Shown here piece by piece: positions 55,941 through 64,000 of a DNA stretch of 64,000 nucleotides; the first letter of the stretch is position 1, and the number at the start of each line of letters is the position of its first letter. Where the stretch lies: positions 62,001-126,000 of the forward strand of contig NZ_NPJH01000041.1 in the NCBI RefSeq assembly GCF_002251365.1, written 5' to 3'. The stretch is from Prevotella sp. P3-122 (lineage in GTDB: Bacteria > Bacteroidota > Bacteroidia > Bacteroidales > Bacteroidaceae). The notes beneath the pieces are model-generated. The model worked only from the letters and a program-made list of their open reading frames with translations. It made no database searches and was not told the origin of the DNA. A program made the position numbers and the translations under genes.

Positions 55941-58900
55941 TTATCTAACGACAACCTTCCTGACGGTAGAGTGTCCGTTGCCAGATACTTTCACTACTGC
56001 TACTCCCTTGTAGGAAACAGGTATTACGGCAGAGCCGTTGACAGTGGTGTCAGCCAGTGTGCGTCCGTCGGCAGCTATTACCTTTACCGATGCCTCGCCG
56101 TTGGCAGTAACCACAATGGCAGCTCCGTCAACGCTGATAGATGCAGAGCCGTTGCCGCCCTCAACACCCTCGATGCCTGTGGAGTCTGACACCTTGGCGC
56201 GGGCAACGTTGATGACGCGGCCAGTGTTGGCGTCAATCATCATGCATACCACCTTGCAGTTGTAGATGTTGCTGACGTATGGCGCGTTGGTCTTTATGCC
56301 GAACGATACGGTGCCCGTATAGTCCTTGTTGCTCTCCACCTCGGTAGGTACAAGTCCGCGCATTCCGCTGTAGTTTGACGACGGGTATAGTGCGCGGGCC
56401 ACATCGTGGAAGATGTATGGGTAAATGATGCTCTTGCCGTAAAGGCCGTCCTTCTGCCACTCGCCGAGGTCATCATCGTAGAAGCTGTAGAGGTTGTTCT
56501 GCTGATATCCGCTGAGGCTGTCCTCTGTGATGATGAAGAACATACCCACGTTGAGGTTGCTCATGTCGAGCGCGTACTTGAAGGCATATGGTATGGACAG
56601 AACGTCTGTGGCCTTGTCGTATATGGCGTTGATATACAGGTCGGCATCGGCGTCTGTGGACAGCTCGTCGCTGACGGTCTCCAACCACAGCTTCTGGGTG
56701 CTTGATGTGAATGAGTAGTCAACCACTCCGTCTACGGTCTCGCTGACCATCGGCGATACGATGTTGCCGCGGTTGATGCGTCCCGTTGGTGCGGCAGCCA
56801 TGCCGAGATAGTATGTGGCGTAGTCGGTCATGCCGCTCTCGAAGCTGTCACCAGTGTATACGTGGTAGGTGACAGGAATGAAGCGGTCGCCATAGGTCTT
56901 CTCCAGTTTCTCTATTGCCAGATGGCCGAGAGGACAGTTGGGGCAAGCCTCGCCGGTATATTCCTCCAGGACAACCCTCTTGGTTGGTCTGAACGAGAGG
57001 TTCCTGATGGAGGTGACAAGACGGTCGAAGGTCTCACCGCCATTCAGCTCTACGTATACGGTGAACTTGTTCTCTGTTCCGCTCGTCAGTGGCAGGGGCT
57101 TGGCAAATTCGAATGGGAAGACATCCTCTGCCTTGAGCGAGAGGCCGTCCTGGCTTATCTCGTCTACCACGTTGCCTTCGCCATCGAGCAGCTGCACCTT
57201 GATAGAGGAGTATGTGGAAGTGCCGTTCTTGATGGTTACGTTACCCTTGATGGCCTGCTTTGTCATGCCGACACCGCTCTCGGGAACTCCCGTAAGTGCT
57301 ATCTGCATGTCCATGTTGTGGACAACGTTCACCTCTGCTACGAATACCGCGCTCTGGTTCTCGTTCTCGTTGACAAAGGCGATGTATATGTTCTTTCCCG
57401 CATACTCGCTCAGGTCTATGTTGAACAGTTCCCAGTCGCCATTGAGTGTACCCTCGGAGCTTCCCGGCGAGAGGGTCTTGTCAACGACAATGTTGCCCTC
57501 GGTTCTGAACTTCTCAATCTTAGCTGCATCAAGGTCGTTGTAGACATCATCGGTAGAGTAGATGATCACCTTCAGGTTGTCGGTGCTGCCGAAGCGGTAG
57601 CTCTGGGCCTTGAACGACAGGTAGCACTTGTCGTCAGGGATATATAGCTGTGGTGTTACCATCCAGTCGTCAGACTTGCCGGCAGGGGTGTACATAGAGT
57701 GTGATACGGCACAGGTATTAGTGTAGTCGTCGTCAGCGGCATACCACCATGCTGTAGTCGTAGAGTTGAACTTCCATGCCTCCATCTCGGCAGTAGGAGT
57801 GTTCTTGTCACCGTCGTAGAGCATGACGTTGCCCATGCCGCCCTCGAAGTTCTCTATATAAATATGTGTGTTGTCCGAGACGATGGTGCGCTCGTATGAG
57901 CCGTCGTACATGACGCTTACCTCTGTGTTGAAGCTGTAACCGCTCTCGTCTGATATGGAGCCTTCGGGAATAACCACCCTGTAGGTGTTGCCCTTGTAGA
58001 GGCTCTGCGAGCTGGTAGGATATACAATAACCTGATTGTAAGTCTCGTTGTTTGTTCCGGCAAGGATGTTCAGGTCGCATATCGGAGTAGTCTCGTCATT
58101 GCGGTATAGCTGTGCCTTTGCGCCATCGGCAACCTTCACGTCAGTGTCGAAGGTGAACACCACGGGATTGGTGGTCATGTCGAGATGGCCTACGGTGCTG
58201 TGCTCCTCTGGAGCTACGCCCGTGCATACTATCGGGGTATCGCCGTGACCTATGTAGGTTATGGTAATCTCGGCGTTGGTCTTGGTCTGGTCGCCTTCCA
58301 GGCAGATGGTTCCTGCGGGAATGACGATGTTGTATGTCTTGTCCTTGTCCAGTGCTGTAGTGCGGAAACCGATGTCCACGGTTCTTGGGTCGCTGGCGTT
58401 GGCAGCAAACTTCAGAGCGCTCTTTACTACGTTGCCGTCCTCGTCCTTAAGCGCGATGTCGCTGACGGAGCCTGTCACGGCCACACGGCGGGAGAACTTC
58501 ACGGCCACGTTGGAAACCTTGGTGATGCATGAGCCTGAACGTGGGGTTACATTGTAGGTCGAAAGGAGGTTTACCTTGGAGCAAGCCTCTGCAAACGACT
58601 CTGGAAGCTCCAGCACGTAGTTGTCCTCGCTGATGTATGCCATGCCTGCAAGAACCTTTCCGTTGGCGGAGATGGCTGAGGCAAGACCTGTGCTGTAGTA
58701 GCCTGTGCGGGTATAGTAGTCGATGCCATACCTCTGCTGGAGCAGCTCGTCAAGGCCATACCAGTAGTTGTCGTGAAGGATATAGAGCGAGCGGCTGGGA
58801 CTTACGGCCGGTGTGGCTGCGTAGATGGTGCCATTGTCGTCGATGACAACGCAACCCTTGTCGAGGTCGTCTGCTCTCATCATGTACTCCACCTCCTTGG

Positions 58901-59744
58901 TCTCTGTGCTGTAGCGGAACGGACACCTTGCGTCCTCGGCTGTATAGAGTACGCCTGACACCCACTTTCCGTTGGGGCTTATGCAGATGCCGTCGAGCGA
59001 CAGTACACCGCTTTTCTTAGCTGTGAACTTATTGGTGTCTGCATTGTAGTCGAAGACTATGGGGTCCCAGCTCTCTGTCTGCCGGTCGTAAAGGAAATAC
59101 ATCACATATTGCGGATAGCTGTAGTCAACGCAGCCCACAATGTATCGTCCGTCGGCCGATATGCCCGTAAAGCGGGTCATGTTCTCGTAGGTACCTGACA
59201 GGTCTACACGTGGAAGGTTGGGTGTGGAGATTTGCTTGCCCGTGGCCATGTCCCACATGGTAGGCACCTCGTCGTAACCTCCTTGCGTGCAGAGGCCTAC
59301 GCCGTACTTTCCGTCGGGCGTGACAGCCATCACACGGCCACCGGTATTGCCAAGTGTAACTTCCAGTCTGACCCATTGCTTGGTCTCCGTATTGTAGTAT
59401 GCCGGAGTGCCGGATATTCCTCCTACAACCATCTTGCCGTCGTCTGTGACGTCATTGGCCTGGCTTGCCGTGCCCGACTCAGCGTCGCTCGCTGAGAGCA
59501 ACTCTGTCACGACGCCATTCTCAACATCTACAAGCTTCGGGTAGGAGTATTCAGATGTGGCACCGTTGGAACCGTAGGCTACGGCCCACTTTCCATTGTC
59601 TGATATTCCGCGTATCACGGAACCGTCGCTCATACCATACTTCGTAAGTCTCGCCTCAGGTGTGACTTGTGCCAACATGTGATGGTATGACAAGGCTACC
59701 GCAAGAAGCAGCAAGGCCTTGGTTATTGATTGCTTAAAACACAT
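55941..59744 (-). CDS. Large T9SS-secreted protein: beta-propeller-like, Ig-like, choice-of-anchor J-like, Omp28-like and sorting domains
   Basis: This 1267-residue surface protein has a signal peptide (to about MLAQ). Repeated DGKWAVAYG-, DGKYGVGL-, DGRYIVG-type blades occupy ~25-370. Ig-like domains with SbsA-type KDKTYNIVIPAGTI and GNTYRVVIPEGSI follow at ~395-620. A jelly-roll region (DDWMVTPQLYIPDDKCYLSF) spans ~630-800. An Omp28/thioredoxin-like domain has a CPNC motif at about 934-937 (EEYTGEACPNC). A terminal T9SS type A sorting domain (VKVIAADGRTLADTTV, ending KVVVR) closes the protein. Secretion would use SprA, PorV and PorU of this window. Confidence 0.88.
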   Translation of the reverse strand: MCFKQSITKALLLLAVALSYHHMLAQVTPEARLTKYGMSDGSVIRGISDNGKWAVAYGSNGATSEYSYPKLVDVENGVVTELLSASDAESGTASQANDVTDDGKMVVGGISGTPAYYNTETKQWVRLEVTLGNTGGRVMAVTPDGKYGVGLCTQGGYDEVPTMWDMATGKQISTPNLPRVDLSGTYENMTRFTGISADGRYIVGCVDYSYPQYVMYFLYDRQTESWDPIVFDYNADTNKFTAKKSGVLSLDGICISPNGKWVSGVLYTAEDARCPFRYSTETKEVEYMMRADDLDKGCVVIDDNGTIYAATPAVSPSRSLYILHDNYWYGLDELLQQRYGIDYYTRTGYYSTGLASAISANGKVLAGMAYISEDNYVLELPESFAEACSKVNLLSTYNVTPRSGSCITKVSNVAVKFSRRVAVTGSVSDIALKDEDGNVVKSALKFAANASDPRTVDIGFRTTALDKDKTYNIVIPAGTICLEGDQTKTNAEITITYIGHGDTPIVCTGVAPEEHSTVGHLDMTTNPVVFTFDTDVKVADGAKAQLYRNDETTPICDLNILAGTNNETYNQVIVYPTSSQSLYKGNTYRVVIPEGSISDESGYSFNTEVSVMYDGSYERTIVSDNTHIYIENFEGGMGNVMLYDGDKNTPTAEMEAWKFNSTTTAWWYAADDDYTNTCAVSHSMYTPAGKSDDWMVTPQLYIPDDKCYLSFKAQSYRFGSTDNLKVIIYSTDDVYNDLDAAKIEKFRTEGNIVVDKTLSPGSSEGTLNGDWELFNIDLSEYAGKNIYIAFVNENENQSAVFVAEVNVVHNMDMQIALTGVPESGVGMTKQAIKGNVTIKNGTSTYSSIKVQLLDGEGNVVDEISQDGLSLKAEDVFPFEFAKPLPLTSGTENKFTVYVELNGGETFDRLVTSIRNLSFRPTKRVVLEEYTGEACPNCPLGHLAIEKLEKTYGDRFIPVTYHVYTGDSFESGMTDYATYYLGMAAAPTGRINRGNIVSPMVSETVDGVVDYSFTSSTQKLWLETVSDELSTDADADLYINAIYDKATDVLSIPYAFKYALDMSNLNVGMFFIITEDSLSGYQQNNLYSFYDDDLGEWQKDGLYGKSIIYPYIFHDVARALYPSSNYSGMRGLVPTEVESNKDYTGTVSFGIKTNAPYVSNIYNCKVVCMMIDANTGRVINVARAKVSDSTGIEGVEGGNGSASISVDGAAIVVTANGEASVKVIAADGRTLADTTVNGSAVIPVSYKGVAVVKVSGNGHSTVRKVVVR

Positions 59745-59775
59745 AAAAATGATACTTTTATATTAAAAAACCATG

Positions 59776-59808
59776 CAAAGTTACTACTTTAATGTCAAAA
59801 ATGCCAAA
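59776..59808 (-). promoter_or_regulatory. Promoter of the large T9SS cargo gene
   Basis: On the minus strand TAACTTTG (59776-59783) and TTTG (59805-59808) are 21 nt apart, matching the Bacteroidetes consensus. The start codon is about 30 nt downstream. Confidence 0.7.
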
Positions 59809-59833
59809 AGTCTTTAGTTTTTAAGACCTTTTT

Positions 59834-59865
59834 ATTGAATTTTTAATTTAAAATGAGTAATTTTG
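59834..59865 (+). promoter_or_regulatory. Promoter of the TlpA-DUF6029-Omp28 operon
   Basis: TAATTTTG (59858-59865) fits TAnnTTTG, with ATTG (59834-59837) 20 nt upstream. It is divergent from, and overlaps the space of, the cargo-gene promoter. Confidence 0.6.
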
Positions 59866-59887
59866 CCAACTAAATAATATGCTTTTT

Positions 59888-60379
59888 ATGAAAAGACTTA
59901 GATTTTTGTCTGTGCTGGTAATGCTTTGCGCATGCTCAAGCTTATTCGCACAGTTGCCATCGGTGAAGCTTAAGACCCTTGATGGCAAGACAGTTGACAC
60001 GTCGGAACTCAGTAACGACGGCAAACCTTTTGTTATCAGTTTCTTCGCTACCTGGTGCAAGCCGTGCAACAGGGAGCTGAAGGCTATCCACGAACAGTAT
60101 GCAGACTGGCAGGAGGAAACGGGAATGAAGGTCATTGCCATTTCCATCGACCAGGCACAGAACATACACAAGGTGAAACCGCTGGTGGATGGCGAGGAAT
60201 GGGAATACGAAATACTGCTCGACCCAAACAGCGAGTTCAGGCGTGCCATGGGCGTGCAGATGATTCCTCACGTCTTCATCATCGGTGGCGATGGCAAGAT
60301 TGTTGAGTCCAGAAGCGGATATACCGATGGAGGAGAGAACCATCTGATAGAGAAGATTCGTGAACTTGTAGCTAAATAA
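59888..60379 (+). CDS. TlpA-like periplasmic thioredoxin
   Basis: This 163-residue exported thioredoxin-fold protein has a signal peptide MKRLRFLSVLVMLCACSSLF and a redox motif WCKPC (Cys57 and Cys60). It also has the cis-Pro region MIPHVFIIGGDG. A CAC in the signal region could serve as a lipobox. An in-frame ATG at 59879 is possible, but 59888 leaves a more usual leader. It is the first gene of a plus-strand operon, 15 nt before the next. It should reduce or isomerise disulfides of envelope proteins, conceivably the CxxC-bearing Omp28 proteins encoded alongside. Confidence 0.87.
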   Translation: MKRLRFLSVLVMLCACSSLFAQLPSVKLKTLDGKTVDTSELSNDGKPFVISFFATWCKPCNRELKAIHEQYADWQEETGMKVIAISIDQAQNIHKVKPLVDGEEWEYEILLDPNSEFRRAMGVQMIPHVFIIGGDGKIVESRSGYTDGGENHLIEKIRELVAK

Positions 60380-60394
60380 TAACCGGACAGAGTG

Positions 60395-62062
60395 ATGCAT
60401 TCAAAGTTTTTTGCGGCTTCCGTCCTCATGGCAGCTATGGCCACAGGACAGGCGTGGGCGCAGGACGGTGACAAGGTTTCTGTGCACGGAAGCATACAGA
60501 GCGACATCCTCGTGCCCCAGGAGGATAATAAAATAGGTACGGGTACATATAAAGAAGATGTGCTCACCAATACTTATGCCGACATCAACATTGCCTACAA
60601 GAGTCTCGAGGTTGGAACCAGACTGGAGTTCACCGAGTATCCGTTGCCAGGTTTCGAACCGGATTTCAAGGGGTGGGGCGTACCTTATCTCTATGCGAAG
60701 TTCAAGACTGGGAAAGGTGTCGACGTCACCCTCGGCGACTTCTACGACCAGTTCGGTAGCGGACTTATCTTCCGTACATACGAGGAGAGAAGCCTCGGCA
60801 TAGACAACTCCATCAGGGGAGCGCACGTAGCTGTGAATGCCATCAAGGGCGTGCAGTTCAAGGCTCTCGGTGGTGTGCAGAGACGTTATTGGGACTGGGA
60901 CACGGATTCATGGCTCGCCGGTGCCGACCTGGAGATAAATATCGACCAGTACAGCAAGCGCATGCAGGAGAACAATATCTCTTGGATGGTTGGCGGCTCA
61001 TACGTGCTGCTCAACTACGAGGAGGATGGTGACAACATCATCGTGCCGGGCACCAACTTCCGGTTAGATATGCCGTCTACGGTGCATGCCTTCGACGTGA
61101 GGTCACGCCTGCAGACTGGCAACTACAGCTTTCTGGCTGAGTATGCATGGAGGTCGCAGGACCCATCTGCCGATAATGGCTACATCTATCGCCGCGGTTC
61201 GGCAGTCCTGCTGTCGGCATCGTATTCTGCCAAGGGCGTAAGCGCACTGTTCCAGGCCAAGCGCAGCGAGAACATGTCGTTCCGTTCCAGAAGGTCGTTA
61301 ACGGGAACATCGGCTTTTGTCAACAACATGCCGGCATTCGCATACCAGCATACATACTCACTGCCTGCACTTTATCCCTATGCTACCCAGGCTGCACCGG
61401 GAGAATGGGCTTTTCAAGGTGAGTTCGGATATACTTTCAAGCGCAACTCGGCTCTCGGAGGCAAGTATGGCACCAAGCTGAAGCTCAATGTCAGTCATAT
61501 ACGTGGTCTCGACAAAGACCCCGTGGAACCCATCTATGGCAACACGGTCATGGGTACCGACGGCTATGAGACGGGCTTCTTCAAGATGGGAAAACTCTAT
61601 TATCAGGACATCAACCTGCAGATGGAGAAGAAGCTCTCCAAGTCGTTCAAGCTGAACCTCATGTATATGAACCAGCGATACGACAAGACTGTCATAGAGG
61701 GCGAGGGCGGTGTCATCAAGGCCAATATCGGTGTGGCTGAGGGTAAATATCAGATTAACAAGAAGTTCACACTAAGAGGCGAGCTGCAATATCTCTCAAC
61801 CAGTCAGGACCAGGGCGACTGGGCGTTTGGACTGCTTGAGCTGTCTGCCCTCCCGTACCTGATGTTCACCGTAAGCGACATGTGGAATACGGGTGAGACA
61901 GACATACATTATTATATGGCATCAGTCACTGGTACATACAAGGCTCATCGCCTGATGCTCGGATATGGCCGCACGCGTGCTGGCTACAACTGCTCCGGTG
62001 GCGTGTGCAGGTATGTTCCGGCAAGCAAGGGACTGAACATCTCGTATAACTATACTTTCTAA
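60395..62062 (+). CDS. DUF6029-like outer-membrane beta-barrel protein
   Basis: This 555-residue protein has a signal peptide (to about AWAQ) and alternating aromatic beta strands throughout (VGGSYVLLNYEE, YSFLAEYAWRSQDP, INLQMEKKLSKSFKLNLMYM). It ends in a terminal strand closing on Phe (LNISYNYTF), as in outer-membrane barrels. The ATG at 60395 is used; a GTG immediately before it is unnecessary. The gene sits between TlpA-like and Omp28 genes, 16 nt from each. The family name is from recollection of the Bacteroidetes DUF6029 group; function is unknown. Confidence 0.78.
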   Translation: MHSKFFAASVLMAAMATGQAWAQDGDKVSVHGSIQSDILVPQEDNKIGTGTYKEDVLTNTYADINIAYKSLEVGTRLEFTEYPLPGFEPDFKGWGVPYLYAKFKTGKGVDVTLGDFYDQFGSGLIFRTYEERSLGIDNSIRGAHVAVNAIKGVQFKALGGVQRRYWDWDTDSWLAGADLEINIDQYSKRMQENNISWMVGGSYVLLNYEEDGDNIIVPGTNFRLDMPSTVHAFDVRSRLQTGNYSFLAEYAWRSQDPSADNGYIYRRGSAVLLSASYSAKGVSALFQAKRSENMSFRSRRSLTGTSAFVNNMPAFAYQHTYSLPALYPYATQAAPGEWAFQGEFGYTFKRNSALGGKYGTKLKLNVSHIRGLDKDPVEPIYGNTVMGTDGYETGFFKMGKLYYQDINLQMEKKLSKSFKLNLMYMNQRYDKTVIEGEGGVIKANIGVAEGKYQINKKFTLRGELQYLSTSQDQGDWAFGLLELSALPYLMFTVSDMWNTGETDIHYYMASVTGTYKAHRLMLGYGRTRAGYNCSGGVCRYVPASKGLNISYNYTF

Positions 62063-62078
62063 ATTCAGGCTTCACACT

Positions 62079-62912
62079 ATGAACAGAATATTCAATATCA
62101 GAAATACAGTCCGCAACTCTGTGCTGGCACTGTTTGCCATTGCGGCATTCTCTGCATGCGATGAGGTTGATGAGGCTGACAGGTTTGTACAGCTGCCTAC
62201 TATTGAGAGTAAGCGTAATGTGCTTATCGAGGAGTTTACGGGCCAGCAGTGTACCAACTGCCCTGATGCCCATAGGGGGCTTGCGGCGCTGACGGAGCAA
62301 TATGGCGAGCAGCTCATAACGGTAAGCATACATGCCGGCGGGCTGAGCCTTCCGGAAGATAACAGCTTTGGCTTTGTGGGACTAAAGAACAACGAGGGAC
62401 AGGAATATGCGGACCGCTGGGGTGACCTCGACAAGGTCGGCTTTCCATGCGCAGTCTTCGACAGAAGCTCTGAGGTGTCACTCTTCGTTAGCGGAAAGTG
62501 GCCGGAGCTTATCAGAAAGGAGCTTGAGAAACCAACTTCTCTTTCCATCAACCTTGAGGCTCACTACAACAACGACAGTACCAAGATTGAAATTACAGCA
62601 CTGATGCTGCCCGAGACAGATGCCAATGCCAAGCTGCAGCTCTGGGTTACGGAGAGCAACATCACGGCCGTGCAGATAGACAACGGAAAGCTTATTAAGG
62701 ACTATGTCCACAACCATGTCTTCCGTGGCAGTGCCAATGGCACGTGGGGCGAGGACATTGCCCTGGAGTCTAACGTCTATTCCACGGCCACAGCTACGGT
62801 TGATGTCAAGGACATCTGGAATGTCAGGAACCTGGCTGTTGTGGCCTTCGTCTACAACGACAAGGAGGGTGTCATGCAGGCTGCTGAGTGCAAGCTCTGT
62901 CCAGAAGAGTAA
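62079..62912 (+). CDS. Omp28-family outer-membrane lipoprotein with thioredoxin-like CxxC
   Basis: This 277-residue protein has a lipoprotein signal ending AIAAFSAC. The Omp28 signature follows (LIEEFTGQQCTNCPDAHRGL), giving a CTNC motif like CPNC in the large minus-strand protein. The remainder is beta-rich (VTESNITAVQIDNGKL) with a terminal CKLC-type Cys pair. Omp28 proteins are surface-exposed in P. gingivalis. It is co-transcribed with the TlpA-like and DUF6029 genes. Confidence 0.87.
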   Translation: MNRIFNIRNTVRNSVLALFAIAAFSACDEVDEADRFVQLPTIESKRNVLIEEFTGQQCTNCPDAHRGLAALTEQYGEQLITVSIHAGGLSLPEDNSFGFVGLKNNEGQEYADRWGDLDKVGFPCAVFDRSSEVSLFVSGKWPELIRKELEKPTSLSINLEAHYNNDSTKIEITALMLPETDANAKLQLWVTESNITAVQIDNGKLIKDYVHNHVFRGSANGTWGEDIALESNVYSTATATVDVKDIWNVRNLAVVAFVYNDKEGVMQAAECKLCPEE

Positions 62913-62957
62913 GTGTTATTTGTTCAACTATTATTATAAAAAGAAAAAAATATTTAT

Positions 62958-63656
62958 ATGAAGAAAATTTTTACCCTATTAGTTCTATTCGCTACTGCGC
63001 TGACAGCAAGCGCACAGCTGAGCTTTACTATGGATGGCAATACCATAGAGAATGGTGCAACGATAACATCATCCAAGGTTGACCCATCGTTTGCAGAGTT
63101 TGGCTCCGTTATGTTCAAACCTTATGTTTTCGTCAGCTCAGAGAAAGCAGGTAATGTTACTGTAGAGGTAAAGGCACTTGACGGACGTAGCGTTGGCCTT
63201 TGCTTTGGTGGTAACTGCATAAGTGGAAAAAACCTCTCAAAAACTAAAGACATGACTGCTGGAGAATCTGTCGATATCGAGCTTGATGGTGGTGGTATGA
63301 TGGTAAAGGGTACTCAGACTTACAAGTGTGAGGTTACTGCCTATTATACATCAGACCGCTCGTCGACTATCAGCTTCACAATAATCATGACCAACGACCC
63401 TACAGTTTTGGCTGTTGGCAGCGTAGAGGCTGAAAATGATGGCGTGATGTTTGATGGCCGTACTATGTCGTACACTTTCGCTGCCGCCGCACCACGCACA
63501 GTAAGCCTGTACACAGTTTCTGGCAAGCAGGTGGCACAGTGGAATGTCGATGCTGCTGTCGGAACGTTGTCGCTCGACAATCTGAAGAATGGTACATACG
63601 TGTATGCCGTTAAGGGGGCAGGCACAAATATCAGCGGAAAGGTTGTGCTGAAATAA
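62958..63656 (+). CDS. Small T9SS-secreted protein with type A sorting domain
   Basis: This 232-residue protein has a signal peptide (MKKIFTLLVLFATALTASA), a beta-rich N-terminal domain (~20-150) containing LCFGGNC, and a C-terminal T9SS type A sorting domain. The latter reads YTFAAAAPRTVSLYTVSGKQ and NLKNGTYVYAVKGAG, ending KVVLK. The N-terminal domain is not one I recognise. It follows the Omp28 lipoprotein gene by 45 nt and may be its partner at the surface. Confidence 0.85.
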   Translation: MKKIFTLLVLFATALTASAQLSFTMDGNTIENGATITSSKVDPSFAEFGSVMFKPYVFVSSEKAGNVTVEVKALDGRSVGLCFGGNCISGKNLSKTKDMTAGESVDIELDGGGMMVKGTQTYKCEVTAYYTSDRSSTISFTIIMTNDPTVLAVGSVEAENDGVMFDGRTMSYTFAAAAPRTVSLYTVSGKQVAQWNVDAAVGTLSLDNLKNGTYVYAVKGAGTNISGKVVLK

Positions 63657-63682
63657 TCGGTAGGCTCTTTGCTTTCCAGACG

Positions 63683-63758
63683 CATAAAGGACTAAGGGCT
63701 GAGGACTGAGGACTAAGGTCAAAGGACTAAGGTCTGAAGGCTAAGGGCTAAGGTCTGA
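63683..63758. repeat. Degenerate GGACTAAGG / GGCTGAGG tandem tract
   Basis: At least eight imperfect 7-8-nt units (GGACTAAGG, GGCTGAGG, GGTCAAAGG, GGTCTGAAGG) lie between the last cargo gene and its terminator. A shorter relative occupies 9342-9380. Confidence 0.75.
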
Positions 63759-63781
63759 GTGTAGTCGCACAAAAATAATCG

Positions 63782-63827
63782 CACCCAAAAAGTATGGACG
63801 CATGCATCCTTGCTTTTTGGGTGTTTT
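63782..63827 (+). terminator. Intrinsic terminator after the T9SS cargo gene
   Basis: CACCCAAAAAG (63782-63792) and CTTTTTGGGTG (63813-63823) form an 11-bp stem followed by TTTTC. On the minus strand the arm is less favourable, so it mainly ends the plus-strand operon. Confidence 0.75.
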
Positions 63828-63889
63828 CTTTTAGTCTTAGTCCCTTGGTTCTGTTATTGTAAATTGCTGTATGTTTTTATAATACAGCC

Positions 63890-64000
63890 TTATTTCGCCA
63901 CATTATATCCGTAGATGCCATAAAGCTCTCTGAGTCTTGACAGACGGCTGAGGAAATCGGGATAGTCCTTGGCTGCCGATGTCCATTGTACCTCGGCAAG
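63890..64000 (-). CDS. Probable GH20 beta-N-acetylhexosaminidase, C-terminal end only
   Basis: Thirty-six codons before the TAA at 63890-63892 read AEVQWTSAAKDYPDFLSRLS, then LYGIYGYNVAK. This is the usual C-terminal helix and tail of GH20 hexosaminidases. The rest of the gene lies beyond the window edge. Confidence 0.65.
   Translation of the reverse strand, partial: LAEVQWTSAAKDYPDFLSRLSRLRELYGIYGYNVAK

Noticed and set aside
1..64000. tRNA, rRNA, riboswitch or replication-origin signatures
   Set aside because: No cloverleaf with TTCGA-type arm, rRNA segment, known riboswitch core or DnaA-box cluster was noticed on either strand by eye; short elements could still be missed without a covariance search.

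Overview
The window comes from a member of the Bacteroidales, most likely Prevotellaceae. The evidence is three type IX secretion (T9SS) core genes (porU, porV and sprA), repeated use of the Bacteroidetes promoter pattern TTTG-N19-21-TAnnTTTG, DUF6029/Omp28-type surface proteins, and tandem AAA/PD-(D/E)XK genes of a kind abundant in Prevotella. All coordinates and motifs were read from the sequence; family names rest on motif and domain recognition, not on database searches.

Layout. 1-7265: a secreted C1B peptidase (partial), dxs, the trkA-trkH potassium uptake pair and manA. 7281-9198: an ABC-type ATPase followed by a DUF4435/TOPRIM-like gene, the composition of PARIS-type anti-phage systems. 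9436-17824: a secreted M15 peptidase, a secreted Ntn hydrolase, a FAH-family enzyme, porU-porV and ispF. 17825-23690: an accessory, partly decayed region with a GH95 glycosidase, a GH74 remnant, a DEDDh exonuclease and a RhuM fragment. It is bounded by two inverted copies of a ~190-nt RNA gene that has its own promoter, a GNRA hairpin and a terminator. 23693-28867: msrC, a glycosyltransferase, a flippase, and a cytidylyltransferase-SDR-LicD set that looks like a surface-glycan decoration locus. 28968-37375: ruvA-sprA. 37376-41930: dispersed repeats, two tandem AAA/PD-(D/E)XK genes and an IS remnant.

41938-50777 is the most clearly wired system. An NtrC-type regulator with an intact GAFTDA motif and a soluble NtrB-like kinase lie directly upstream of paired palindromic operators and a textbook sigma-54 -24/-12 promoter. 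That promoter drives tolC, an HlyD-type adaptor, an FtsX-type permease and an ABC ATPase, and the run ends in a truncated second permease. 50954-54200 holds two small overlapping ORFs, a large thioredoxin-domain lipid- or surface-associated protein, and the 3' end of a dead group II intron interrupted by three ~77-bp tandem repeats. 54212-63656 holds a multi-pass membrane protein and an envelope thiol/T9SS cluster: a giant Omp28-type T9SS cargo on one strand, and TlpA-like, DUF6029, Omp28 lipoprotein and T9SS-cargo genes on the other. The window ends in the C-terminus of a probable GH20 hexosaminidase.

Noncoding space is unusually structured. There are two arrays of three 15-bp palindromes at exact 23-bp spacing, three copies of a dispersed element with a GCGCTGTAAGCGC / CCCAGGGT core, REP-like palindromes, and degenerate GGACTAAGG repeats. 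No tRNA, rRNA or CRISPR array was seen.
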